From the NCBI RefSeq assembly GCF_029633865.1, contig NC_079219.1, positions 15,841,810-15,905,809 on the forward strand: a stretch of DNA of 64,000 bases, in the 5' to 3' direction. A model generated the notes under the pieces. The model saw only the letters and a program-made list of their open reading frames with translations, made no database searches and was not told the origin of the DNA. Shown in pieces: positions 1-11,461 of this stretch. Made by a program: the position numbers and the translations under genes. Numbering within the stretch: the first letter of the stretch is position 1; each line of letters begins with the position of its first letter. The stretch comes from Lampris incognitus (Eukaryota; Chordata; Actinopteri; Lampriformes; Lampridae).

Positions 1-577
1 CCCATATAGGCTAGTGGGAAGACCCCCAAAAGTGCTTTAGAATTTTAGAAACCCCTAACAGCGGTAGAACAAAGTACAACGATGTTTTTTATCTTCTCGA
101 AGGACTTCCACATCCCACATATGTAATTGATTCTTGTATAAACATATTTTACTACAAAAGTGGTTAAATTGACAGATATTGTGACACACCCCATAAATTA
201 AAGAAGTGCAAAATAAAGCCAGGCCGAATGGGAGATGACACACTTGAGCTCATGTAATTTCATAATGCAAGCTCTGGTTGATCCCAAACTTAGTATGCCA
301 GTGGGCAAGGGGTTATTTTACATGTTTCACAAAACAGAATATGAATATCTTGATGCATTGATGAAATGCAGTCCTACAAACACAGACCTACAATAAGCAG
401 AAATATTAAATATGAAGGTCTATGATGACTATATACATTTACTTTTAGGCAGCTCTGTCTGGGACAGTTTCAGAAACACTAAATCAGGTTTGTTGGAAAG
501 GTAAGACTGTGCTGGATTCAGTGATATATGATTTGTAACTGTAGCAGGTATAGTCAGTGAGCTACACCATACAATGA
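1..577. other. No gene seen
   Basis: AT-rich sequence with only short open frames and no splice-supported exon, RNA gene or recognisable repeat. Confidence 0.5.
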
Positions 578-578
578 C

Positions 579-1917
579 GTCTCATCTCATCTCATCTCAT
601 CTCATCTCATCATCAGCCGCTTCTCTGGGGTCAGGTAGCAGTGGCAGCAAGCTAAGTAGGGCACTCCAGATGTTCCTTTCCCCAGCAACGCCCTCCAGCT
701 CCTCCTAGGGGATCCCAAGGTTTTCCCAGGCCAGATTGGACATGTAATCCCTTCAGTGAGTTCTGGGTCTACCCCAGGATCTCCTCCCAGTTGGACGTGC
801 CCGGAAAACCTCCAAAGGAAGGTGCCAAGCAGGCAACCTAATCAGATGCCCAAACCACTTCAACTGGCTCCTTTCAATGTGAAGGAGCATCGGCTCTACT
901 CCAAGCTCCCTCCAGATGTCCGAGCTCCTCACCCTATCGCTAAGGCTGAGCCCAGACACCCTACGGAGCAAACTCATTTCAGCTGCTTGTATCCGCAATC
1001 TCACCCTTTCGGTCACGACCCAAAGCTCATGACCATAGGTGAGGATTGGAACAAAGATTGACTGGTAAATTGAGAGCTTTGCCTTCAGGCTCAGATTCCT
1101 CTTCACCACAACGGTCCGGTATAATGTCCGCATTACTGCTGAGGCTGCACCAATTCACGTGTCAGTCTCCCGCTCCATCCTACCCTCACTCTTGAACAAG
1201 ACCCCAAGGTACTTGAACTCCTTCACTTGAGGCAACAACTCATCCCCAACCCAGAGGGAGCAATCCACCATATTCTGGTAGAGAACCATGGCCTCAGACT
1301 TGGAGGTGCTGACAGTCATCCAGGCCATTTCACACTCAGCTGCAAACCGTCCCAGTCCATGCTGGAGGTCGCGTTCTGATGAAGCCAACAAAACCACATC
1401 ATCTGCAAAGAGCAGAGATGTAATTCTGAAGTTCCCAAAACGGACACACTCCTCACCTTGGCTGCGCCTTGGGATCCTGTCCATGAATATCACAAACAGA
1501 ATCGGAGACAAGGGACAACCTTGGCAGAGTCCAATACCCACCGAAAATGTGTTTGACTTTGTGCCGAGAATGCAGACACAGCTCTCACTTTGGTTATACA
1601 AGGACCGGATGGCTTGTGGCAATTGCCCTGGTACCCCATACTCTCGCAGTACCCCCACAGAGTGCCCCTGGGTACATGGTTGTAAGAGTTCTCCAAGTCC
1701 ACAAAACACATGTAGACTGGCTGGTCAAACTCTCATGCCTCCCTCAGCACTTCCACAAGGGTAAAGAGTTGGTCCGTTGTTCCACGGCCAGGATGGAATT
1801 TGTTCCTCCTGGATCCGAGGTTCTACAAGAATGACATCTCCTGGTGACAATTTCTCAAGATATCCATAGTTTTCTGTGATGTGCTTGTCGCTTGTGCGTC
1901 CACCCCAGCCATTTGAC
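579..1917 (-). mobile_element. Rex3/RTE-like non-LTR retrotransposon, 5'-truncated and decayed
   Basis: Read on the - strand, this is the C-terminal half of a reverse transcriptase. Positions 1155-1709 encode the polymerase palm motif FADDVVLLASS and the following KEFKYLGVLF. Positions 753-1133 encode the thumb/C-terminal part (QSIFVPILTYGHELWV, then RWFGHLIRLP-like sequence). 1725-1850 holds the preceding fingers region in another frame. The frames do not join, so it is a pseudogene. The element's 3' end at 581-615 is a (GATGA)n tail (CATCT on +), as expected of Rex3-type elements. The 5' part is missing, typical of target-primed reverse transcription. Assignment to Rex3 is by motif memory; another RTE family is possible. 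Confidence 0.8.
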
Positions 1918-2138
1918 ACAAAGGATATAACACCCTGTGGTGTTATTGATACCAGGTATTTTAATTTTACAGTTTTGTGATGCTTGTACTGAGAATATGT
2001 CTGTGTACGAGCTCTCCGGTTCTTTGGCTTCTCTATAAATATTTCAAAACAGCCAATGATAGAAGTGCAGTTGCTATAGTTATCCCCGAAACAGATGGGC
2101 AGACTGACCTGAATTTGTTCTTTTGATGGCCAAAATAT

Positions 2139-2764
2139 AATTCAATTAAATTCAATTCAATTCAATTTATTGTCATTAAAAACAATGTGCAGGCACATGT
2201 TAAAAATTAGATGAGGGCTGTGGCTTCACCAAACAGTGCAAGACAGACACAGACAAACACAGCAAACACAGTATAAGATATACACACATGAAGACCAAAA
2301 GCTAAAAATAAGTTAAAAAAGAGCAAGAGTACAAAATATTAAAAAAATATCTACAGACAATCAGTGGGTGGCCAGATTCAGGTGGGCAACAGCTTGTGGA
2401 AAGAAGCTGTTTTTGAGCCTGGTAGTGTGGGCTCTGAGGCTCCTGTAGCGCCTCCCAGAGCGCAGGGGGGGGGGGGGGGGGACAGTCCATGGTTGGGGTG
2501 GGTGGGATCTCTGCTGATGCTGAGACCCCTTCGAAGGCAGCGTTTGTGAGAAATGTCTTTTATGGCTGGGAGCTGGGTACCGGTGAAATGCTGCGCTGCC
2601 TTGACGACCCGCTGCAGAGCTTTCTGGTCTACTGAGGTGCAGTTGCCATACCACACTGAGATGCAGATGGTCAGGATGCTCTCTATGGTGCAGTGGTGGA
2701 AGTTGGTGAGAATTTTGGGGGATAGACGGGTGCTCCTCAGCCTGGTGAGGATGCAAGGAGTAAG
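2139..2764 (-). mobile_element. L2-like non-LTR retrotransposon 3' fragment
   Basis: On the - strand, overlapping frames (2378-2656 and 2361-2756) encode the end of a LINE ORF2: VWYGNCTSVDQKALQRVVKA, then RSGRRYRSLRAHTTRLKNSF and a terminal AVAHLNLATH. A frameshift lies around the G-run at 2467-2480. The 3' flank at 2141-2170 is an (ATTGA)n tail. Truncated and non-functional; the exact clade (L2, CR1 or Rex1) is not resolved. Confidence 0.7.
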
Positions 2765-2818
2765 GTCAAGTCAATTTTATTTGTATTGCCCAATATCACA
2801 AATTACAAATTTGCCTCA
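2765..2818 (+). repeat. Short dispersed repeat (copy 1)
   Basis: The stretch gtcaagtcaattttatttgt and the following 40 bases recur almost unchanged at 21748-21812. It is a dispersed teleost repeat fragment of unassigned family. Confidence 0.6.
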
Positions 2819-3368
2819 AGGAGTGCAGGAAGGGTGGAGTGGGTGGAGAGGAGAGTCAGGAGTGTTTTGCGACAGAAGGGTACCAGCAAGAGTTAAAGGG
2901 AAGGTTTAAAAGATAGTAGTGAGACCAGCTATGTTGTATGGTTTGGAGACAGTGGCACTGATGAGAAGACAGGAGGCAGAGCTGGAGCTGGAGGTGGCAG
3001 AGTTGAAGATGCTAAGATTTTAATTGGGCGTGACAAAGAAGGACAGGATTAGGAACGAGTATATTAGAGGAACAGCTCAGGTTGAACGGTTTGGAGACAA
3101 AGCAAGAGAGGCAAGATTGAGATGGCTTGGATATGTGTGGAGGAGAGATGCTGGGTATATTAGGAGAAGGATGCTGAATATGGAAGATGCTGTCAGGGAA
3201 GAGGAAAAGAAGAAGACCAAAGAGGAGGTTTATGGATGTGGTGAGGGAGGACATGCAGGTGGCTGGTGTGACAGAGGAAGATGCAGAGGACAGGAAGAGA
3301 AGGAAACGGATGATCTGCTGTGGCGACCCCTAATGGGAGCAGCCAAAAGTATTAGTAGCAGTAGTAGG
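2819..3368 (+). mobile_element. RTE-like non-LTR retrotransposon 3' end, truncated
   Basis: The + strand encodes a broken reverse transcriptase C-terminus: RPAMLYGLETVALMRRQEAE, then DRIRNEYIRGTAQVERFGDK and RLRWLGYVWRRDAG. A stop after LKMLRF and a shift near 3205 break the frame. The element ends in a (TAG)n tail at about 3348-3367, preceded by a block (ctgctgtggcgacccctaa) that recurs as isolated terminal pieces at 28924-28972 and 59250-59302. It is 5'-truncated and non-functional. Confidence 0.8.
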
Positions 3369-3621
3369 GAAATAATTCCAGGGGATGCTGTCCATTGGCT
3401 TCTATGGTTTCAAAGTCACCAGAGCTGACAGGAGGCAGGGTGTCTTTACATTGGACACTGGCAGACACTAAATGCTTAGTGGAATACTTTGATTTTCTTT
3501 TTTATCGGAGATTAGACAGCTGCCATGACAGTTTGAGGAATCAGTGTTATGTTAACCTCATTAGCGTATCAGTACAAAGCTAAGAACGCACCAGAGACTA
3601 ACTCAGATGGATTACCAACTC

Positions 3622-3624
<3 letters not shown>

Positions 3625-3671
<47 letters not shown>
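3625..3671. repeat. (CA)n microsatellite
   Basis: About 23 uninterrupted CA units. Confidence 0.95.
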
Positions 3672-5763
3672 CTCATCCTCACAGACTCCCTGCCAGTCCT
3701 TAATTAGGGTCTAGCAAACAGCTTAGTGTCAGAGCTAATTGCTTTATAGGTTATAGTCACTACAATCAGTTGGATTTAATTGCGTCATTCCTCAATGTAA
3801 ATTTGTTTTGAATAATCCAAAACCAGTGTCGAACAAAGGAAATTACAGTCAAGCCCTTGGGAGGTACTATTGCTCTGAATTAATAAAACATCTGTAATGA
3901 AAGTGGCAAAGATGATGGGTTGTATTGTTAAAAAAAATGCCTGGTTTGTCTGCATGAAACAAAAGAACTGGAGTAGAAACAGACAGTGGTGGACAAAATG
4001 CCCATACAAATCATGTTTGAAAGCATAATGTCTGAGGCTTATATGTATCGGTTCTCAAGTGGTACATTACATAATGTACTGACTTAAGACCACATTTGCC
4101 GATACTACAACACTTGAATTTATCAGGTGGTATAACTGAGTGAATCAACCAGCCTCTTTTTGCCACTGCATACAGTCATACTGCAAAACTTGGAAGCTGA
4201 AGTGTGCCTGACACTTATGGGCAGCTCATTTGCTGAACAGAACATCAACTGATCCACATGCTGTATAGCGGATAATTGAGCTCGTATTGAAATGTACATC
4301 GAGCAGCTGTGTGTACTGAACTGAATTCAAGGAGGGATATATATACTTTTTTGTTGAATTGTGAATATTCTACTGGCTTTCCTGTCAGACAGTATCAGAC
4401 TGTTTACTTGTCAAATTCAGTAGTCAAAAGCATCCATTAATTTGGTCAAAATTTTCATTATTCATTAATTAATAATGAACAATAATTGATAAAAAATAAA
4501 ATTAACAGAATTTAAAATAATAGAATTAATAAAATATATCTAAAATAAAAAAAATAAAATCAATCAAATTAATTTAATTAATTTGGTCTACAAATAATTT
4601 TGTCTATTCTAATTGTTCCCGATCACACTTGACACGGTATTAAAAGAAATATCTATACAAAAATAAACATGAAAAAGAGTCACATTAGCTGAATTACTGT
4701 ATGTAGGTGTTCAGAAGGGGTAAGTTCTGCAGAATGCAGGGGGTGGCTGCAGGATCCTCGTGATGTTGTGGGTCTAACTCGATGAACAAACGAATTGGTG
4801 AATGAAAACCCCTCTTGAGAAACCCCAATGCCATGCTTTCACTCACACGTGGCGAGAGCTATTTATGACGGGTTAGTGAATGATGCTGCCTATTAGATAT
4901 GCCTGTGGATTCATTAAGGTGAACCCTGGTGTCCTCCACAGTAACCTCTAACAGGTTAGTAAATTGAGCTGGGAAATGGGTCTGTGATTTAATTGGCTTT
5001 GTGGATTAATTTGATTTCTGTGAGATAAATGTGTGAAGACCGGCGGCTCGTCCACTACATTAGCAGTATGCAAACCAAAAGAATTAAATTTATGAGCAGT
5101 TCATCCCTCGACCATGTGTCTACTGAGAGGAGTGCAACAACCTCCAATTGTCTACCTCCGAATTACTTCCAGAGTTGATGGCAGTTGCGATTTACACACA
5201 ACACTTGTGCCAAGTTCCGACTCAATAGCGGAAGTATTCCCAAAGCTCGGGGTAGGGTCTTCCATGGTAGGATTATATGGTTTTAATGGCCTCTATCAAC
5301 TTCCAGATCTAGTTAAGGACATCTCTTTAGAGTCTCAAACAACCCAACATGCAGTTATACAGACATGCATAACATCCTCCATGGGATTGTGAAAATTTGA
5401 AGCGGAAGGTGATGAAACAACTATATTGATGGTGATATGGCAATTCAAAAGTATGGGAGGTATTAGCGTCTAAGCATGAGCATTGGAGAGCAGCGGGTGA
5501 GTTAATTATCTGAACCAATAACAGTCAACTAAATGCACTCAACTTCATCCAAGAATTAAATTAGGTTTGTTATATGGGGATGGATGATGGATGATTAGTT
5601 ATGTGAAATAATAAACACACTCCAGAACTATTTCTTTCTGTAACACCATGTTTTCACTCAGGGCTGGGGGTACATCTGTTATTGGCTGCATATCAGCCCA
5701 AAATTTTGTTGTTCTAACCGCGTGGTTGATTAAGTAAAAGCTTTCCCAGCACTGGAACATTGG

Positions 5764-5764
<1 letters not shown>
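3672..5764. other. No gene seen; AT-rich intergenic DNA
   Basis: No splice-supported coding potential. 4430-4630 is a low-complexity A/T stretch (TAAAT/ATAAA-like). The open frame at 5114-5392 has no recognisable domain and no splice or promoter context. Confidence 0.5.

Positions 5765-5836
<72 letters not shown>
5765..5836. repeat. (TA)n microsatellite, left flank of Tc1 insertion
   Basis: A TA tract that continues at 7455-7504 on the other side of the Tc1 element, so the element landed inside one TA microsatellite. Confidence 0.95.
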
Positions 5837-5839
<3 letters not shown>

Positions 5840-7451
5840 TACCGTTCAAAAGTTTGGGATCACCCAAACAATTTTGTGTTTTCCATGAAAAGTCACACTT
5901 ATTCACCACCATATGTTGTGAAATGAATAGAAAATAGAGTCAAGACATTGACAAGGTTAGAAATAATGATTTGTATTTGAAATAAGATTTTTTTTACATC
6001 AAACTTTGCTTTCGTCAAAGAATCCTCCATTTGCAGCAATTACAGCATTGCAGACCTTTGGCATTCTAGCTGTTAATTTGTTGAGGTAATCTGGAGAAAT
6101 TGCACCCCACGCTTCCAGAAGCAGCTCCCACAAGTTGGATTGGTTGGATGGGCACTTCTTGCGTACCATACGGTCAAGCTGCTCCCACAACAGCTCAATG
6201 GGGTTCAGATCTGGTGACTGCGCTGGCCACTCCATTACCGATAGAATACCAGCTGCCTGCTTCTGCTCTAAATAGTTCTTGCACAATTTGGAGGTGTGTT
6301 TAGGGTCATTGTCCTGTTGTAGGAGGAAATTGGCTCCAATCAAGCGCTGTCCACTGGGTATGGCATGGCGTTGCAAAATGGAGTGATAGCCTTCCTTATT
6401 CAGAACCCCTTTTACCCTGTACAAATCTCCCACCTTACCAGCACCAAAGCAACCCCAGACCATCACATTACCTCCACCATGCTTAACAGATGGCGTCAGG
6501 CATTCTTCCAGCATCTTTTCATTTGTTCTGCGTCTCACAAACGTTCTTCTTTGTGATCCAAACACCTCAAACTTGGATTCATCCGTCCACAACACTTTTT
6601 TCCAGTCTTCCTCTGTCCAATGTCTGTGTTCTTTTGCCCATCTTAATCTTTTTCTTTTATTGGTCAGTCTCAGATATGGCTTTTTCTTTGCCACTCTGCC
6701 CTGAAGCCCAGAATCCCGCAGCCGCCTCTTCACTGTAGATGTTGACACTGGTGTTTTGCAGGTACTATTTAATGAAGATGCCAGTTGGGGACCTGTGAGG
6801 CGTCTGTTTCTCAAACTAGAGACTCTAATGTACTTATCTTCTTGCTCAGTTGTGCAACGCGGCCTCCCACTTCTTTTTCTACTCTGGTTAGAGCCTGTTT
6901 GTGCTGTCCTCTGAAGGGAGTAGTACACACCGGTGTAGGAAATCTTCAATTTCTTAGCAATTTCTCGCATGGAATAGCCTTCATTTCTAAGAACAAGAAT
7001 AGACTGTCGAGTTTCAGATGAAAGTTCTCTTTTTCTGGCCATTTTGAGCGTTTAATTGACCCCACAAATGTGATGCTCCAGAAACTCAATCTGCTCAAAG
7101 GAAGGTCAGTTTTGTAGCTTCTGTAACGAGCTAAACTGTTTTCAGATGTGTGAACATGATTGCACAAGGGTTTTCTAATCATCAATTAGCCTTCTGAGCC
7201 AATGAGCAAACACATTGTACCATTAGAACACTGGAGTGATAGTTGCTTGAAATGGGCCTCTATACACCTATGTAGATATTGCACCAAAAACCAGACATTT
7301 GCAGCTAGAATAGTCATTTACCACATTAGCAATGTATAGAGTGTATTTCTTTAAAGTTAAGACTAGTTTAAAGTTATCTTCATTGAAAAGTACAGTGCTT
7401 TTCCTTCAAAAATATGGACATTTCAATGTGATCCCAAACTTTTGAACGGTA

Positions 7452-7454
<3 letters not shown>
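5837..7454 (-). mobile_element. Tc1/mariner-family transposon, apparently complete
   Basis: A 1,618-bp element. The left end cactaccgttcaaaagtttg and seven further bases are repeated exactly, inverted, at the right end (27-bp perfect terminal repeats). TA dinucleotides flank both ends, the target duplicated by Tc1 elements, although they lie inside a TA microsatellite, so the duplication cannot be distinguished. One transposase frame fills the inside on the - strand. The perfect ends and open frame suggest recent insertion. Confidence 0.95.
5999..7042 (-). CDS. Tc1-like DD34E transposase
   Basis: A 347-residue open frame, the usual Tc1 transposase length, with no internal stop. An N-terminal helix-turn-helix pair (about residues 1-110) starts MARKRELSSETRQSILVLRN and includes the GRPR hook at about 59-62. 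The catalytic domain shows the three acidic residues: D in LWTDESKFEVFG, D in QQDNDPKHTS, and E in SPDLNPIELLWEQLD, with DD34E-type spacing. The enzyme would cut and paste the element at TA sites through its terminal inverted repeats. The start at 7042 gives the canonical N-terminus. The frame looks intact, but activity is not shown by sequence. Confidence 0.93.
   Translation of the reverse strand: MARKRELSSETRQSILVLRNEGYSMREIAKKLKISYTGVYYSLQRTAQTGSNQSRKRSGRPRCTTEQEDKYIRVSSLRNRRLTGPQLASSLNSTCKTPVSTSTVKRRLRDSGLQGRVAKKKPYLRLTNKRKRLRWAKEHRHWTEEDWKKVLWTDESKFEVFGSQRRTFVRRRTNEKMLEECLTPSVKHGGGNVMVWGCFGAGKVGDLYRVKGVLNKEGYHSILQRHAIPSGQRLIGANFLLQQDNDPKHTSKLCKNYLEQKQAAGILSVMEWPAQSPDLNPIELLWEQLDRMVRKKCPSNQSNLWELLLEAWGAISPDYLNKLTARMPKVCNAVIAANGGFFDESKV

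Positions 7455-7504
<50 letters not shown>
7455..7504. repeat. (TA)n microsatellite, right flank of Tc1 insertion
   Basis: Continuation of the TA tract at 5765-5836, degenerating to TACA/TATA units up to about 7534. Confidence 0.9.
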
Positions 7505-7508
<4 letters not shown>

Positions 7509-7815
7509 CATATATATATATATACATATATATAATGCTATTGAATTACACAGTCTTGGTTCAGGTCTTTGTCTAAGGATGGTATATCTAAGAACAAAGG
7601 ATATAAAGTTATACTGTGGACGATGTAAGAAAGGAGTAACCCCTTATCCCACTGTCTTAAAGGGACCATCTCTTCCACATGGTGAACATGTAACCTGCAA
7701 GTAGCTCACTACAGTACCACGGGGAAAGTATTCAACAAAGTTATTCCTGACTGTCTTGCCCTACTTTTTTTAATCTCTGTCTATATTATCTGTCTGTACA
7801 TGCACTCATTGTACA

Positions 7816-8213
7816 CCCCCCCTTTTTTTCTCTTCCAATTGTATCCAGCCAATCATCCCGCTGCCAATCCGGGAAGGGCTGCAGACTACCACATCCCTCC
7901 TCTGATACATGTGGAGTCACCAGCCGCTTCTTTTCACCTGACAGTGAGGAGTTTCACCAAGGGGACGTAGTGCGTGTGAGGATCACACCATTCACCCCCG
8001 TTCTCCCTCCCCCCTGAAAAGGTGCCCTGACCAACCAGAGGAGGCGCGAATGTAGCAACCAGGCACATACCCACATCCGGCTTCCCACCAGCAGACACGG
8101 CCAATTGTGTCTGTAGGGATGCCTGACCAAGCGTGAGGTAACATGGGGATTCGAACCGGCAGCCCCTGTGTTTGTAGGCAACAGAATAGACCGCTACGCT
8201 ACCCAGACGCCCG
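7816..8213 (-). mobile_element. tRNA-derived SINE, family A, copy 1
   Basis: Full-length copy on the - strand. The head (right end) carries pol III-like boxes, A-box-like gggtagcgtagcggtct and B-box-like ggttcgaatcc; the tail (left end) is a G/A-rich ggagaaaaaggggg type sequence. The heptamer ttgtaca lies just left (7809-7815) and right (8216-8222), a possible short target duplication. It is the same family as twelve further copies in this window. Confidence 0.9.
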
Positions 8214-8342
8214 TGTTGTACATATTTTTATATATGAATGTGTGTGCAAGATGCTTGTTTAGATATTTTAGATGTTGAGAGATACCCATTTTAGTTCCAC
8301 AGTAAACATCTGCATGTTGGAAACGCTGGATTAGCTTGTCTT

Positions 8343-8367
8343 TGTGTGTGTGTGTGTGTGTGTGTGT
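8343..8367. repeat. (TG)n microsatellite
   Basis: Twelve TG units abutting the hAT-like element that starts at 8368. Confidence 0.9.
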
Positions 8368-8962
8368 CAGTGGCGGCTGGTGCTAAAAAAATTTGGGGGG
8401 GGGGCACAATTTACCTTGCTGCAGCACACCTGACAGCTGCTTTAATGTCCACACAGTCACAGAGTTATTAAGAAGGACAATGTAGCCTATAGATTTTATC
8501 AGGGTTCGTAGACGGTGGATGATTGACAGTTCAGGTGTCATGGTGGGTGGGAACATGATTGACAGCCACAAGAATTGTCCAATCACATTAGATCAAAAAA
8601 CATTAAAACAATATCAATTTGCTGCCAATAAAAGTGAGGAGAGCAAGCAAACTCTGAAGAAACCAATTAAGACAGCAGCCTCAGGTCACCTGCTCGTCAA
8701 ACGTTTGAGGGCTTACATAAGGTATCATTTGGCCGGCGCCCCTCACCCAGGAAGTATATGTATTCAGACACAAATCAATCAAATACCATCTGGAACCTAT
8801 ATTTAAAGGCTGCTGACAGGTGTTCACAGACTGAAAAACACTTATTTCATAATTATTTGCATTATACAACTAAATTGTATTTAACATGTTTGAGTAGATT
8901 TTCATCTCTTGATATTTGAAGGGGGCGGCGCCCCAGTGCCCTGTACTGGCCAGCCGCCTCTG
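8368..8962. mobile_element. hAT-like non-autonomous element upstream of cck
   Basis: The left end cagtggcggctgg is matched, inverted, by ccagccgcctctg at the right end, the CAGNGGCGG form typical of hAT ends. A second inverted block lies inside (gggggg...cac at 8395; ggggcggcgcccc near the right end). No transposase frame is present. The flanking 8 bases do not match (TG repeat on the left), so the target duplication is not confirmed. The right end lies about 90 bp from the CRE-like motif of cck. Confidence 0.7.
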
Positions 8963-9052
8963 TCCCTACCCTTTCAATATGCCTTTGCGTGTGTTCGTGT
9001 GCGTTTGTACGTGCGTAAATGTATCTCTGACGGTGCCCAGTTGCTTCTTCAG

Positions 9053-9062
9053 TTGCGTCAGT
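9053..9062 (+). promoter_or_regulatory. CRE/AP-1-like element of cck promoter
   Basis: The sequence ttgcgtcagt lies about 60 bp upstream of the TATA box. It closely resembles the combined CRE/TRE motif CTGCGTCAGC known in mammalian CCK promoters at a similar place. A C-rich Sp1-like stretch follows at 9077-9110. Confidence 0.6.
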
Positions 9063-9119
9063 CTGTGCACCAGAGACAAGCTCCTCCCATCTACCCCCCC
9101 TCCCCCCAGCCTCTGTCAC

Positions 9120-9126
9120 TATATAG
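9120..9126 (+). promoter_or_regulatory. TATA box of cck
   Basis: TATATAG, about 30 bp before the expected transcription start near 9150 and 115 bp before the first splice donor. Confidence 0.75.
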
Positions 9127-9149
9127 GGACCACTCCTGTCCCCACTCAT

Positions 9150-9241
9150 TCACTGTCACAGATTCACAGACTCGGAGTGAAGCTGTACACCTTCTCCTCG
9201 CCTCCCTTCCTCCTCTCGTCTCCTCTCCGCAACAATCGAAG
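9150..9241 (+). other. cck: cck exon 1 (5' UTR)
   Basis: Non-coding first exon. Its 5' end is inferred from the TATA box; its 3' end is the donor AAG|GTAAGA at 9241/9242. CCK genes of vertebrates have a non-coding first exon, and splicing to 11822 leaves no upstream ATG between donor and start. Confidence 0.65.
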
Positions 9242-10041
9242 GTAAGACCCAGAACCAACTTTGCCATTTAGTGTTTTGTGGTTTTTCTTGTATCCGTTTT
9301 TGTTTGTTGGCCACAAGATATTTTACAAAAATTCAGGAACAACTGCTCACAAGCAAGGTGGATCCTACCCCGTTTCCCCCTTTATTCTCTCGTTATACTT
9401 AAGTCTTGTTGTTGTTTTCCCATTGCTGAGCTTATTGTCATCTTCCTTTTAGGAGTTTCGCTTTTCTCAGTTTGAGCTCATTTACAACTTTCTGTTTTTT
9501 CATTTTCACCAGTAAAATTTAATGCAGTTTTGGGAAGTCAAACACAAAAAAAAAAATTTAGGGAGAGAAAACCTCATTTATTTATTCATTTGATAGTTTT
9601 ATAAATATTTGAAACATGTGTGACAATTAAAAATGTGAGTGTGTTCACTGAAGCATGTAAAAAAATACAGATCGCGCCATCTGACTTTTGTTGCCGTTTC
9701 TGGCCAAATGAAATCCCAATTATATTTACCCTTATCATAACAGGTTTGCTATCGGATCGATTTTTTAAATATCAGTTGTCTTGATAGATTGCATTGCAGC
9801 AGCAGCTGATGCAGAGAGGAGAGGAGAAGAGACTTTACATTCAGCCAGCCGTTAACTGGACTCGCATCAGCATCAAGAAAGTGACTCTTTATATTGCTGA
9901 TGTCCCTTTGTGCCATTTTAAACTTGACAATGAAGTTATTACGAACCCAAACAGTCCCGTCTGTGTCAGTTAAAAGAAACATCGAGACGATGAAATGACT
10001 TAAAACACATATGTCCACCACTTTTTAGGACAATAAATGCT

Positions 10042-10126
<85 letters not shown>

Positions 10127-10134
10127 GGATGGAT
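10042..10134. repeat. (GATA)n tetranucleotide array
   Basis: About 22 GATA units ending in GATG variants, inside cck intron 1. Confidence 0.95.
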
Positions 10135-11370
10135 ACATTCAAACAATCATATAGGTATAGATTACAATGACTGGCGGTAGCTCTGAACTCAGGTATGAAA
10201 AAGCCTGGTTAAGTATCTAGAATAAACTGACATCAGCAGTAATGCATGCCAACGCAGGTACACACTTCATCCTACTGAATGACTATTTGACATTTTTCTG
10301 TCTGGAGGGGGTCAGAAATTCCTTGGAGCAACGAGTTTGTTTTAAACAACCGAGAACCAGACGGGAAGCCATCAAACAGACCAGGGCTTTCTCCTGTGCC
10401 TTTTCTTTCTTTTTTTTTCTGTTTTCTTTCTTCTTCTTTTTTGGTCGGTGTGTATGCAGTTTTTGTCTGGGCACATGCATCTTAAAAATTGCTCCCACGT
10501 CTGCGGCTAGTGAATGAGAACCTCAACATTTGAACAGGGAAGACGGGAAGAGAGAAAGGAAGAGAAAGCCTGAGAAAATTACACCAGTGTCTCCCCTGAG
10601 AGTGAATAAGAAGAAGAAAGAGAGAGACGAGGAGAAACCGAGACAGAGGGATTAGGTTTTTAGAGCAATTAGAGATTGAGAGTGTCAGAATGACCGGCGT
10701 TACCGTTATTCCCCTGTGCTGTGGGAGGATGTGCGAACAGAAAACATAATTTATTACAACTAACACCACGTCTCTGGAGATGACTGCAGCACATCAGCAC
10801 CATCAGCAAGCGCACAAAACATGTTCACACACACACTCACCATGTGGTCCCACCGTGCATGTAGTACCTTTGAAATAGTCAACGTTTTTTGTTGAACATA
10901 ACGAGAAAAAAAAGGGGGGGAAATCCAATGTGCATTTATTTTTTCACGATATAATGAACAAATATCAATCCGATCATTTGGAGGAAGCCACCTGGAATCT
11001 GAGTTTTTGTTTTAAAATCAGTTTTGAGACGGTCTCGCTGACGTAGTGAAGGAATTTACAGCTTTGTCTTTGAATAAAATTGCAATCTCTGCCCCCTTCA
11101 TACAGCTTTTAAGCGTTTCAGAAACTTACAAGGTGGGGTGATGTTTCTGAGTGAGCTCAAATTCACCCCCCCCCCAAAAATCTGATTTGAACCTTGGTTT
11201 TGAGGGCAACGTCTATTTTTACACGTGAGTGCTATGCAGTAAATGGCGGGAGTAAATTATTACCATGTGCCAAGATGGGACAGAAAAATGGGAGAATGAT
11301 TGTTAATTGGTCCAAGTCATTTGGGACATTGTTAATACTGACAGTACTACTCCTCAGACCAATACCAGTG

Positions 11371-11374
11371 GGAT

Positions 11375-11459
<85 letters not shown>
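11371..11459. repeat. (TG)n microsatellite
   Basis: More than 40 TG units in cck intron 1. Confidence 0.95.

Positions 11460-11461
<2 letters not shown>

Noticed and set aside
756-1834. Open frames on the + strand opposite the Rex3-like element
   Set aside because: Shadow frames; the - strand carries the reverse transcriptase motifs.
8158-8213. tRNA-like sequence with A- and B-box words
   Set aside because: It is the head of a SINE present in many copies; no acceptor-stem pairing or CCA-type context of a working tRNA gene.
10042-10134. Regular spaced repeats considered as a CRISPR-like array
   Set aside because: Simple GATA tandem without spacers, in a eukaryotic genome.
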